A stretch of 16,127 nucleotides of DNA from Bacteroidales bacterium (GTDB lineage Bacteria > Bacteroidota > Bacteroidia > Bacteroidales > B18-G4), in NCBI GenBank assembly GCA_023145125.1, contig JAGLEK010000110.1, positions 1 through 16,127 of the forward strand, given 5' to 3'. The notes under the pieces are model-generated. The model made no database searches. It was given only the letters and a program-made list of their open reading frames with translations, and was not told the DNA's origin. Both the position numbers and the translations under genes were made by a program. Shown here in pieces: positions 6,991-14,601 of this stretch; the stretch's first letter is position 1; the number at the start of each line of letters is the position of its first letter.

Positions 6991-8439
6991 ATGAAAAAGT
7001 ACCGGATTTATATTGGATTGGCCGTTATCATTATAGTATTGATCCTGCTTTATGTGTTTTTTGGATCAACCAAGACCACGACAGAAACCATAGAAGTTAC
7101 CGTGGAGATGGGCACACTCGAGATCCAGGTGTCCACATCCGGTGAGCTGGAGGCGAAGAGCTCTGAAAAGATACTGGGCCCGTCGGGACTCAGGAATTTC
7201 AGGATATGGAACGTTAAGATCGATGATATCATTCCTGATGGCACAGTGGTCGACTCAGGGGAGTATATTGCTACCCTCGACAGGTCGGAATTGACCAACA
7301 GGCTACAGGATAATGAGCTGGACCTTGAATCCCTGGATACCAAGTTTACCCAGACTCAGCTTGATACAACCATGGATCTTAGAAATGCCCGCGACGAACT
7401 GATCAACCTGGAGTATAACCTGGAAGAAAGGCAGATCACGGTTGACCAGTCGATATATGAACCGCCTGCCACCCAGCGCCAGGCAAAGATCGACCTCGAT
7501 AAAGCACAGAGGGCTCATAGCCAGGCCATTGAAAACTATCAGCTGAAGCTTCAAAAAGCCAGAGCCAATATGGCGGAGGTGAACACCAAGCTGAGAAAAG
7601 CACAGAGGGAGTACCAGGAAATGATCGATATCCTGAGTGAATTTACTGTGTATGCCCCCAAAGCGGGCATGGTGATCTATCGCAGGAACTGGGATGGACA
7701 GAAGCAGGGCATTGGTTCTACGGTGAATGTATGGGATCCTGTTGTGGCAGAACTTCCCAATCTTACAGAAATGAAATCCCGCACCTATGTGAACGAGATC
7801 GACATCAGCAAGGTGAAAGTCGGACAGCATGTGATCGTAGGTGTTGATGCTTTTCCTGACAAGGAATACACCGGGACGGTTACGGAGGTTGCCAACATTG
7901 GTGAGCAAATGCGAAATTCCAATGCCAAGGTCTTTGAGGTGATCATTGAGGTAAATGAATTTGATTCTATCCTTCGCCCGGCCATGACCACCAAGAATAT
8001 GATCATGACGGATGTTATCGACAGCGTTTTGTTTGTTCCGATCGAATGCATACACAGCAACGACAGCATGTCTTTTGTATATCACGGCTGGTCGAAGCAG
8101 CATGTGATCCTGGGTAAGAGCAACGAGAATGAAATTATCATACGTGCCGGGTTGGAAGAGGGTGATGATATATACCTTGTTCCTCCCGAAGGGGCTCCTG
8201 ATTATAGCATAATCCCACTGGATACTGCCATTGTGAACCACTTTATGCGCCTGGATGAAGAGAAGAATGGGAAGAAAGAGGAAAAGAAAGAATTGACTCC
8301 TGAAGAGTTACGTGAAAAGCTCATGAATATGACCCAGGAAGAAAAGATGAAATTCATGCAGGAAAACCCGGACCTAATGAAAAAGATGGGTGGCGGACAG
8401 GGAAGAAGGCCTGGTGGTGGGGGAGGTAGGGGGAAGTAG
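6991..8439 (+). CDS. HlyD/MacA-type periplasmic adaptor (membrane fusion protein)
   Basis: A 482-aa membrane fusion protein. One N-terminal membrane helix (about 6-24) anchors it in the inner membrane. A split lipoyl/barrel-sandwich segment (VSTSGELEAKSSEK, later FTVYAPKAGMVIY near 218-230) flanks a long charged helical hairpin, probably coiled coil, at about 100-215. A beta-barrel region follows (YVNEIDISKVKVGQHVIVGVDAFPDKEYTGTV begins near 268). Such adaptors bridge ABC or RND pumps and an outer-membrane channel. The tail is odd: after residue about 425 it is Lys/Glu-rich and ends in a Gly/Arg tract (RRPGGGGGRGK). No transporter gene follows; a repeat array begins two bases after the stop. 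It is the last gene of the plus-strand block. Confidence 0.87.
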   Translation: MKKYRIYIGLAVIIIVLILLYVFFGSTKTTTETIEVTVEMGTLEIQVSTSGELEAKSSEKILGPSGLRNFRIWNVKIDDIIPDGTVVDSGEYIATLDRSELTNRLQDNELDLESLDTKFTQTQLDTTMDLRNARDELINLEYNLEERQITVDQSIYEPPATQRQAKIDLDKAQRAHSQAIENYQLKLQKARANMAEVNTKLRKAQREYQEMIDILSEFTVYAPKAGMVIYRRNWDGQKQGIGSTVNVWDPVVAELPNLTEMKSRTYVNEIDISKVKVGQHVIVGVDAFPDKEYTGTVTEVANIGEQMRNSNAKVFEVIIEVNEFDSILRPAMTTKNMIMTDVIDSVLFVPIECIHSNDSMSFVYHGWSKQHVILGKSNENEIIIRAGLEEGDDIYLVPPEGAPDYSIIPLDTAIVNHFMRLDEEKNGKKEEKKELTPEELREKLMNMTQEEKMKFMQENPDLMKKMGGGQGRRPGGGGGRGK

Positions 8440-8440
8440 A

Positions 8441-8482
8441 TTCGAAATTCGATATCCGAACTTCGAAAACCGAAATCCGAAA
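8441..8482. repeat. 7-bp tandem repeat array A (unit about TYCGAAA)
   Basis: Six consecutive 7-base units in strict register: TTCGAAA, TTCGATA, TCCGAAC, TTCGAAA, ACCGAAA, TCCGAAA. The array starts two bases after the adaptor stop codon and is non-coding. The copies are diverged, suggesting an old array. Confidence 0.8.
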
Positions 8483-8485
8483 TAG

Positions 8486-8511
8486 ATCCGCCGGCTGATG
8501 CCGGGGCGGAT
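8486..8511. repeat. GC-rich inverted repeat in the convergent gap
   Basis: ATCCGCCGGC (8486-8495), loop TGAT, then GCCGG, a GG bulge and CGGAT up to 8511, giving about ten pairs. It lies between two heptamer arrays and between two convergent genes. It could act as a bidirectional terminator, but AAAAA rather than T follows on the plus strand. Alternatively it is a dispersed palindromic repeat. Confidence 0.6.
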
Positions 8512-8519
8512 GAAAAATA

Positions 8520-8568
8520 GAATATCGAACGTCGACAATCGACAATCGACAATCGACAATCGACAATC
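8520..8568. repeat. 7-bp tandem repeat array B (unit GACAATC)
   Basis: Seven units in register: two diverged (GAATATC, GAACGTC), then five perfect GACAATC copies at 8534-8568. The array ends eight bases from the priA stop codon at 8577-8579. The perfect copies suggest recent expansion. Confidence 0.9.
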
Positions 8569-8576
8569 GCCTAATC

Positions 8577-11057
8577 CTAATAGGGATCTACGTCAATCCG
8601 TATCCTCACTTTCTTGAATTCTTTCAGGGAAGCAAAATCATCTAACTGTTGTTGCAGTTCTTTTTTAACAGCCAAAACGGATTCTGTACGGCTGGTTTTT
8701 ATGAGGAGTTGTTTGATATATTGATTTTTGACCCGTGAAACCAGTGGGTATTCAGGACCGAGCACTTTGCCGGGGAAGGTGCTGTGCAGTTGTGTGGCCA
8801 GAACCAGGGCTGCTTCGTTCAGCAACTTGAAATCCTTGTATAGCAACCTGACCTGTATCAGCCGGTAATATGGTGGATATTTAAAACGGTTCCTTTCGGC
8901 CATCTGCCACTTGTAAAGCTTGATATAATCGTTGTCGACAACGTCGGCAATAACCTCATGCTTCGGGTTGAAGGTTTGAATGATCACCTTTCCCTGTTTT
9001 TCTTTCCTGCCCGACCGTCCTGCCACCTGTGCCATCATCTGAAAGCTGCGCTCATAGGAGCGGAAATCCGGAAAGTTGATCATATTATCGGCATTCATGA
9101 TGCCGACAACATTTACATGATCGAAATCAAGCCCCTTGGTCACCATCTGGGTTCCGACAAGCACATCGATCTCCTGCTTTTCAAAGGCATTGATAATCTT
9201 CTGATGGCCGTGCTTACTGCGGGTTGTGTCGAGATCCATGCGTCTGATGTTTGCCTCAGGAAAGATGATGGAGAGCTCTTCTTCGATCTTTTCTGTCCCG
9301 AAGCCGTGCATTAATACCCTGCTGCTGCCGCATTCGGCACATATTGCCGGCACATGCGTGTGGTAGCCGCAATAATGACAGCGCATGTGGTTGGCATTTT
9401 TATGATAGGTAAGGGATATGTCGCAGCGTATGCACATGGGTATCCAACCGCAAACTTCACATTCCAGCCTGGGGGAAAATCCCCGGCGGTTCTGAAAGAG
9501 GATCACCTGCTCCTTTTTGCGCAGGGCTTCTTCGATATGATCGAGCAGCAACTGTGTAAAGTGCGACGGGCTTCCTTTTTTTCTTAGCTCCTTCCTGAAA
9601 TCTGCAATGATGATCTCAGGCATATTGAGGTCCCTGTATCGTCGCGTAAGTTCAATAAGGCCATATTTTCCGCTTTTGGTGTTGTAATAGCTTTCGAAGG
9701 AGGGTGTGGCTGTCCCAAGTAACACCTTGGCATTATTCAGGCCGGCAAGGAATATGGCTGAATCCCGGGCCTGGTATCGTGGAGCCGGATCAAATTGCTT
9801 GTACGACTGGTCGTGCTCTTCATCCACGATCACAAGGCCAAGATCCTTAAATGGCAGAAAAATGGCCGAGCGTGCGCCAAGGATTACACGGTATTGGTCA
9901 TCAGGGTCTTCGGCATTTACTTTGTTCCATATCTCTACCCTTTCCCTTTCATTATAACGCGAATGATAAACGCCCACCTTGTTCCCGAAATACCTTTGCA
10001 GCCGATGAATGATCTGCGTGGTGAGGGCAATCTCAGGCAACAGGTAAAGTACCTGCTTCCCCTTCTTTAAGGCCTCATCTATCAGGTGGATGTAAATCTC
10101 GGTTTTACCGCTGGAGGTAACACCATGAAGCAGGCTGACATCCTTTTCCTTAAAGTTATCCTTTATCCGTCCAAGGGCCTTCTGCTGATGCTCATTGAAT
10201 TCGATCTTTGCAGGATCATCCGATGAATGCCTTGTTTCCAGCCTGCTGACAGTTCTTATCTGAACAGTGAAGATCTCTTTCTTGATCAGCTCCTTCATCT
10301 GTGTATTTACGGCACCAGCCGTTTTCAACAACAGAGATTTACTGACTTCAGGATACCCGTTTTCTTTATTGGCAATGGTGATATAAGCAAGGAGGATCTG
10401 CAGCTGCTTGAAAGCACGTTTCTCCAGCTTGTCGAAGATCTCCTCCAGCGCTTTATCTTCATGAAAGGCTTCGGCAAGCCTCACATATTCTTCTGTTTTT
10501 GGCTTGTAATGGTCTTTTAATTCTTCCTCCAGCATTATCACTTTCTTATCGATCAGTGTGTTGACCAGAGGGAGGATTTTCATCTGATCGGTGATGTCTG
10601 ATGCTTCTTTTATCGAAAGTGTATCCCTGTGGATCAGGGCCTCGGCGATCAGGGCTTCCTTCTCATTCAGGGCAGTTGTGCCGACTGTAAATCCGGGATA
10701 CAGCCTCAGTTTTGATTCACTGGCGAGCTTGAATGCAGAAGGCAGGGCGGCATTCATGACCTCACCGGGATAGCACATGTAATATTCAGCCATCCAGTCC
10801 CAGAATGTAAACTGGATATCATTTACTATCGGCAATTCATCAAGTATGGAAAGTATGTATTTGGGGGCATATCCTTTAGGTATATCTTCATGTACTTTCC
10901 TGACCAGCCCCGTGTAAAGTTTTTTTCTCCCGAACTGTATGGCAACGCGTTGTCCGGGCAGGATGAAATCATTCAATTCGAAAGGTACCCTATAGGTGAA
11001 AAGGCCCTTCACCGGAAGGGGTAGCATTACATCCACGAAAAGTGTTTTTCTTTCCAT
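8577..11057 (-). CDS. priA: Primosomal protein N' (replication restart helicase PriA)
   Basis: An 826-aa superfamily 2 helicase that recognises stalled forks and reloads the replisome. The N-terminal 3'-DNA-binding domain opens with FVDVMLPLPVKGLFTYRVP. Walker A is GVTSSGKT (312-319) and the DEAH-type box DEEHD is at 412-416. The PriA zinc-binding insertion has all eight Cys (533, 536, 542, 545, 560, 563, 573, 576). Late helicase motifs GTQMVTKGLDFDHV and QVAGRSGR are present. It is longer than E. coli PriA (about 730 aa); the extra length appears to lie in the 130-280 region before the helicase core. It starts 30 bases after pfkA and is probably the last gene of the minus-strand cluster. Its stop codon faces the repeat-filled convergent gap. 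Confidence 0.96.
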   Translation of the reverse strand: MERKTLFVDVMLPLPVKGLFTYRVPFELNDFILPGQRVAIQFGRKKLYTGLVRKVHEDIPKGYAPKYILSILDELPIVNDIQFTFWDWMAEYYMCYPGEVMNAALPSAFKLASESKLRLYPGFTVGTTALNEKEALIAEALIHRDTLSIKEASDITDQMKILPLVNTLIDKKVIMLEEELKDHYKPKTEEYVRLAEAFHEDKALEEIFDKLEKRAFKQLQILLAYITIANKENGYPEVSKSLLLKTAGAVNTQMKELIKKEIFTVQIRTVSRLETRHSSDDPAKIEFNEHQQKALGRIKDNFKEKDVSLLHGVTSSGKTEIYIHLIDEALKKGKQVLYLLPEIALTTQIIHRLQRYFGNKVGVYHSRYNERERVEIWNKVNAEDPDDQYRVILGARSAIFLPFKDLGLVIVDEEHDQSYKQFDPAPRYQARDSAIFLAGLNNAKVLLGTATPSFESYYNTKSGKYGLIELTRRYRDLNMPEIIIADFRKELRKKGSPSHFTQLLLDHIEEALRKKEQVILFQNRRGFSPRLECEVCGWIPMCIRCDISLTYHKNANHMRCHYCGYHTHVPAICAECGSSRVLMHGFGTEKIEEELSIIFPEANIRRMDLDTTRSKHGHQKIINAFEKQEIDVLVGTQMVTKGLDFDHVNVVGIMNADNMINFPDFRSYERSFQMMAQVAGRSGRKEKQGKVIIQTFNPKHEVIADVVDNDYIKLYKWQMAERNRFKYPPYYRLIQVRLLYKDFKLLNEAALVLATQLHSTFPGKVLGPEYPLVSRVKNQYIKQLLIKTSRTESVLAVKKELQQQLDDFASLKEFKKVRIRIDVDPY

Positions 11058-11087
11058 GCTTTCAGGCTTATGAAAAATGTTGACAGG

Positions 11088-12068
11088 TCAGATTGCCAGC
11101 ACACGTGCTATATCAAGCAATTCAAGGTTGATATACTGGTGGTGTTTGATTGATTTTTCAAAAGATGTCATCTCAATTTTATTATCGATCAGGCCAAGCA
11201 TTACGCCACTTACACCTTCTTTGAGTGTCATGATAGCTGCGTTGCCAAGCCTGCTTGCCAATACCCTGTCCATGGCCGAAGGCGACCCTCCTCTCTGTAT
11301 ATGCCCAAGAATGGACACCCTCGTTTCGTAATCCGGAAAGTGATCATTGATCTCCCTCTCAACCTTCATTGCACCACCTGAATCATCTCCCTCCGCAACG
11401 ATAATAATACCTGAGGTTTTGTTCTTTTTCCAATCCTTCTCAAGCATATACAACAGTTCGGCAATATATGTCGGGCTTTCCGGTACCAGGATCATTTCAG
11501 CTCCTGTGGCGATCCCGCTGCGCAGCGCTATAAATCCGGCATCGCGCCCCATCACCTCGATAATGAACAGGCGGTCGTGCGAATATGCGGTATCCCTTAA
11601 TTTGTCAACGGCTTCCATAACTGTATTTACGGCAGTGTCATACCCGATGGTATAATCAGTCCCGAAAAGATCGTTGTCGATGGTGCCGGGCAGCCCTACT
11701 ATGGGTACACCGAATTCTTTTCCGAATTCCTTAGCCCCTGTGAATGTCCCATCACCCCCGATCACCACCAGGGCATCGATACCCATAGACTGCATCTTAT
11801 CGTATGCTTTCTTGCGCCCTTCTTTTTCATAGAAGGCCTTACAACGTGCAGACTTCAATATTGTTCCGCCTCGCTGTATGATGTTGGATACAGACCGGCT
11901 GTGCAACGGCACGACATCACCACTGATCAGTCCATGGTATCCACGCAGCGACCCTACCATCTCATATCCTTCATAGATGCCGGTCCTCACAACGGCGCGC
12001 ACGGCAGCATTCATACCGGGTGAATCGCCGCCTGAGGTGAGAACAGCTATTTTTTTTATTTCATTCAT
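11088..12068 (-). CDS. pfkA: ATP-dependent 6-phosphofructokinase
   Basis: A 326-aa enzyme that phosphorylates fructose 6-phosphate to fructose 1,6-bisphosphate in glycolysis. It aligns almost end to end with E. coli PfkA. Visible motifs are SGGDSPGMNAA (ATP site, about 12-22), GGDG at 104-107, PGTIDND at 127-133 with catalytic Asp131, EVMGRDAG near 171-178, and GHIQRGGSP near 255-263. Gly at 107 and at 128 (PGT rather than PKT) marks ATP rather than pyrophosphate as phosphoryl donor, by the known family rule. Arg24 and Arg28 (AAVRAVVRTG) match effector-site arginines, so ADP/PEP allostery is possible. It lies 16 bases after the rRNA methyltransferase and 30 before priA. Confidence 0.96.
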   Translation of the reverse strand: MNEIKKIAVLTSGGDSPGMNAAVRAVVRTGIYEGYEMVGSLRGYHGLISGDVVPLHSRSVSNIIQRGGTILKSARCKAFYEKEGRKKAYDKMQSMGIDALVVIGGDGTFTGAKEFGKEFGVPIVGLPGTIDNDLFGTDYTIGYDTAVNTVMEAVDKLRDTAYSHDRLFIIEVMGRDAGFIALRSGIATGAEMILVPESPTYIAELLYMLEKDWKKNKTSGIIIVAEGDDSGGAMKVEREINDHFPDYETRVSILGHIQRGGSPSAMDRVLASRLGNAAIMTLKEGVSGVMLGLIDNKIEMTSFEKSIKHHQYINLELLDIARVLAI

Positions 12069-12084
12069 ATCTCAATACGCAATC

Positions 12085-13272
12085 TTATGCCTCAATACTA
12101 TTTTTATGTTTCCGGCTCCCCTCATACAACTCAAACTTCATAAACCTGCACTCTATCGGGCCATTGAAGATCCTGATCTTCTTTGAAGGCCTGAGGCCGA
12201 TGAATTTCATGGCTCTCAGGTCTCCGCCAATGATCCATGCTTCGGCATTCTGGTAGTTTTGCTTGAGGGTGTCGCCGATCATTTGATATAAACCAATAAT
12301 ATCATCAGATTTAACCCTTTCACCGTAAGGTGGGTTCATGACTATGTGAACATCCCCGGGGGGGCGTTTGAGCTTTTCAAATGATGTTGGATGCAGGCTG
12401 ATAGATCTTTCCAGGCCTGCACTGCTGATATTCTTCCTTGTTGTCCGCATCGCCAGGGACGACATATCGCCGCCCACGATCCTGACAGAAGAAGCTTCTT
12501 CTGCCGGCTTTGATCTTTCTTTAACATCCTTCCATATTGCCGCATCGAAATCTTTCCATTTCTCAAACCCAAAGCCATTGCGGTAGTACCCTGGCGGGAT
12601 GTCATTGGCTATCATGGCTGCCTCGATCAGGAGGGTGCCGGAGCCGCACATAGGATCAACAAAGGTTTTCTTTTTGTCCCAGCCACTCAGCATGATGAGG
12701 CCTGATGCAAGCACTTCGCTCAGTGGTGCGGGGCCGGGTGCAATTTTGTACCCCCTCAGGTGAAGGGATGAGCCTGAACTGTCGAGAGAGATGGTACAAT
12801 GGTTGCGGTTGATGTGTACGTTGAACCGCATATCGGGATAATCAGTGTCGACTGATGGACGTTTGCCAAATTTTGCCCTGAAAGAGTCGGCAATGGCATC
12901 CTTTGTCTTAAGGGCGGCATACATGGAATGGGTGATGCCTGAATTAAAAACAGCACCGTCGATGGCAAATGTATTGTCGAGGCCCATCAATGTATCCCAT
13001 GGCAACTTGAGGCATTTGCGATATAATTCTGTATCGTCGCGAGCAGAAAATTCCCATAAGGGTTTGAGCAGGCGCAATGCAGTGCGACAGTTGTAGTTGC
13101 ATGCGTACAGGGTCTCCTGGGTACTGCTAAACTGTACTCCCCTGTGAATGATCTCAATATCGCTTCCACCTTGTTGCCTGATCTCCTCAGCGAGGATCTC
13201 TTCCAGGCCCAGGATGGTCTTTGCGGTAACTGTGAAGGTATTTGCGGAAGAAGTCCGCGGGCGTTTTTGCAT
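12085..13272 (-). CDS. THUMP-domain SAM-dependent RNA methyltransferase (RlmL/YpsC type)
   Basis: A 395-aa protein with an N-terminal ferredoxin-like/THUMP region (about 10-165; opening VTAKTILGLEEILAEEI) and a C-terminal Rossmann methyltransferase. The SAM-binding motif is DPMCGSGTLLIEAA (206-219) and the catalytic motif NPPYGER (313-319), as in N2-guanine methyltransferases. LHLRGYKIAPGPAPLSEVLA (171-190) is a signature of the RlmL N-terminal half and of Bacillus YpsC. By homology it makes m2G in 23S rRNA (m2G2445 in E. coli numbering). The exact target is inference, and the RlmK half is absent. It sits 32 bases after the PerM-like gene and 16 before pfkA. Confidence 0.92.
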   Translation of the reverse strand: MQKRPRTSSANTFTVTAKTILGLEEILAEEIRQQGGSDIEIIHRGVQFSSTQETLYACNYNCRTALRLLKPLWEFSARDDTELYRKCLKLPWDTLMGLDNTFAIDGAVFNSGITHSMYAALKTKDAIADSFRAKFGKRPSVDTDYPDMRFNVHINRNHCTISLDSSGSSLHLRGYKIAPGPAPLSEVLASGLIMLSGWDKKKTFVDPMCGSGTLLIEAAMIANDIPPGYYRNGFGFEKWKDFDAAIWKDVKERSKPAEEASSVRIVGGDMSSLAMRTTRKNISSAGLERSISLHPTSFEKLKRPPGDVHIVMNPPYGERVKSDDIIGLYQMIGDTLKQNYQNAEAWIIGGDLRAMKFIGLRPSKKIRIFNGPIECRFMKFELYEGSRKHKNSIEA

Positions 13273-13304
13273 GCTCCAAAGATAGTATATTCAGAAGAAT
13301 ATTA

Positions 13305-14423
13305 TCAGAGCTTTCTGATGGTTCTTTTACTTTTAATGATCAGTTTCTGCCGCCAGATTGCCTTTTTTCGATTTTCCATATCCGCACCCATCAGATAGGC
13401 CACAGGCTTCATCGACTTAGAGTGGTCAAAAACTATCTTGAACATGGCAGCTACGGGGACAACCACAAACATCCCTATAATACCCCACACAGTACCCCCG
13501 ATAATGATCAGCAAAATCGTAAAGAGCGGATTCAGGTTAACATAGCTTCCTGTGATATTAGGTGTAAGAATATTGTTCTCAAGAAACTGTATGATCACGA
13601 AAAGCATGATGACCCCAAGGGCAAGCTTGGGCGTGTCGCCTGTAAGCAGGGCAAACATAAAGGGGATACTGGCCCCTATCCAGGTGCCGAAATAAGGGAT
13701 AAGGTTGAACAGTGCCGAGATGATCCCAAAAAGAATGGCGTATTTGACGCCAACGACCCATAAACCGAACGAATTCAGCACTGAAAGGATGAGTACTACA
13801 GTGAAAACACCCCCTACATACTTTGGTGTGATGAAGGTGATCTTTCTTATGACCTGACGAGCATCTTCCTCTTTTTCTGCAGGGACAGTCATAAGAATAA
13901 ATTTGTAAAACTTATCGCGGTAATAAAGCATGTAGAACATGAAAACCGGCATAAGCCCCAGGGTAAAGATGGTACTGGTAGTTCCTTTGAATACAGACTT
14001 TGTAAAAGTGCCGGAAAGATTGAAAATGTTGTTAATGGCATCATGGATGAGCAAATTCTGTGACTCAATGCTATAGCCAAATGTGCTTGCAACAATAGCC
14101 TCTAACTGATCGATATTATGATGTGCTTTTTCCACAAGTGCCGGCATGTCCTGAGTGATCTTACCCATGTTCTTGTACAGTACGAAGAACATTAGTGTGA
14201 GGAATCCAAGAAGGAGAAGGATACTGGTCAGGTTGGCCAGGATGCGGTTAAAATGTGCTTTTTTCTCAAGGAAGTTCACCAGTGGGAAAATAAGGAAACT
14301 GAAGATCATACCGAGAACAATGGTGCTGAGAAAGCCCCTGGCTACAATGATCCCATAGAAAAAAAGAATGATGAACAACAGAATGAATGTAAGGATTACA
14401 ATCTTGGGTGGTTTGTTTAACAT
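13305..14423 (-). CDS. AI-2E/PerM-family integral membrane protein
   Basis: A 372-aa polytopic inner-membrane protein. Hydrophobic segments lie near residues 7-28, 31-50, 61-83, 151-167, 203-226, 228-260, 267-283 and 300-330. An amphipathic soluble stretch occurs at about 85-150. The C-terminal half carries family hallmarks: NLIPYFGTWIG (240-250), NILTPNITG (284-292) and the GG-VWGIIGMFVVVPVAA run (309-326). Family members include E. coli TqsA, reported to export autoinducer-2, and transporters linked to Na+/H+ exchange; the substrate here cannot be told. It heads a closely spaced group with the rRNA methyltransferase, pfkA and priA. Two imperfect -7-like elements lie upstream on the minus strand (14464-14471 and 14447-14454). 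Confidence 0.92.
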   Translation of the reverse strand: MLNKPPKIVILTFILLFIILFFYGIIVARGFLSTIVLGMIFSFLIFPLVNFLEKKAHFNRILANLTSILLLLGFLTLMFFVLYKNMGKITQDMPALVEKAHHNIDQLEAIVASTFGYSIESQNLLIHDAINNIFNLSGTFTKSVFKGTTSTIFTLGLMPVFMFYMLYYRDKFYKFILMTVPAEKEEDARQVIRKITFITPKYVGGVFTVVLILSVLNSFGLWVVGVKYAILFGIISALFNLIPYFGTWIGASIPFMFALLTGDTPKLALGVIMLFVIIQFLENNILTPNITGSYVNLNPLFTILLIIIGGTVWGIIGMFVVVPVAAMFKIVFDHSKSMKPVAYLMGADMENRKKAIWRQKLIIKSKRTIRKL

Positions 14424-14463
14424 GACACCGGAATTTAGGAGTTATTCAAATCTTTTATGAAGC

Positions 14464-14471
14464 TAAAGATA
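14464..14471 (-). promoter_or_regulatory. Possible -7 promoter element of the PerM-like gene
   Basis: Read on the minus strand the bases are TATCTTTA, one mismatch from the Bacteroidota consensus TAnnTTTG, about 40 bases before the start codon. A second one-mismatch candidate, AAGATTTG, covers 14447-14454. Which of them is used, if either, cannot be decided from sequence. Confidence 0.25.
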
Positions 14472-14487
14472 ATAAATTTTATGTTTC

Positions 14488-14557
14488 CCCAACGCCCAAC
14501 AGATAGTGCCGAGTTCCGAGTGCCGAGTGCCGAGTGAGTTTCAGATTTCAGATTTCT
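14488..14557. repeat. 7-bp tandem repeat array C with three successive unit types
   Basis: Ten contiguous 7-base units in one register: CCCAACG, CCCAACA, GATAGTG, CCGAGTT, CCGAGTG three times, AGTTTCA, GATTTCA, GATTTCT. The unit sequence changes along the array while the period is kept. The gap lies between the CHAD gene stop and the PerM-like gene start and is otherwise non-coding. Confidence 0.75.
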
Positions 14558-14572
14558 ACCGCCCACCAGCCT

Positions 14573-14591
14573 GTCCTGAGCTTGTCGAAGG
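14573..14591. repeat. Dispersed short motif GTCCTGAGCTTGTCGAAGG
   Basis: I recall this 19-mer as a recurring intergenic sequence in many environmental bacterial genomes. Its chance translation LSLSKG turns up in spurious protein annotations. Only one copy is in this window, so repetition is not shown here. It sits 11 bases before the CHAD stop codon (minus strand) and 15 bases beyond array C. Confidence 0.45.
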
Positions 14592-14601
14592 GCCCATCGC
14601 C

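Noticed and set aside
7303..8241. Long open frame on the minus strand (312 codons)
   Set aside because: It lies wholly antisense to the adaptor gene, has no recognisable domain, and is explained by the codon use of the real gene.
8413..8434. G-rich stretch with possible quadruplex
   Set aside because: It is coding for the Gly/Arg tail of the adaptor, and several runs are only two G long, so a stable quadruplex is not supported.
8441..8568. Short direct repeats that could be read as a CRISPR array
   Set aside because: Units are 7 bases and contiguous with no spacers, and no cas genes are present.
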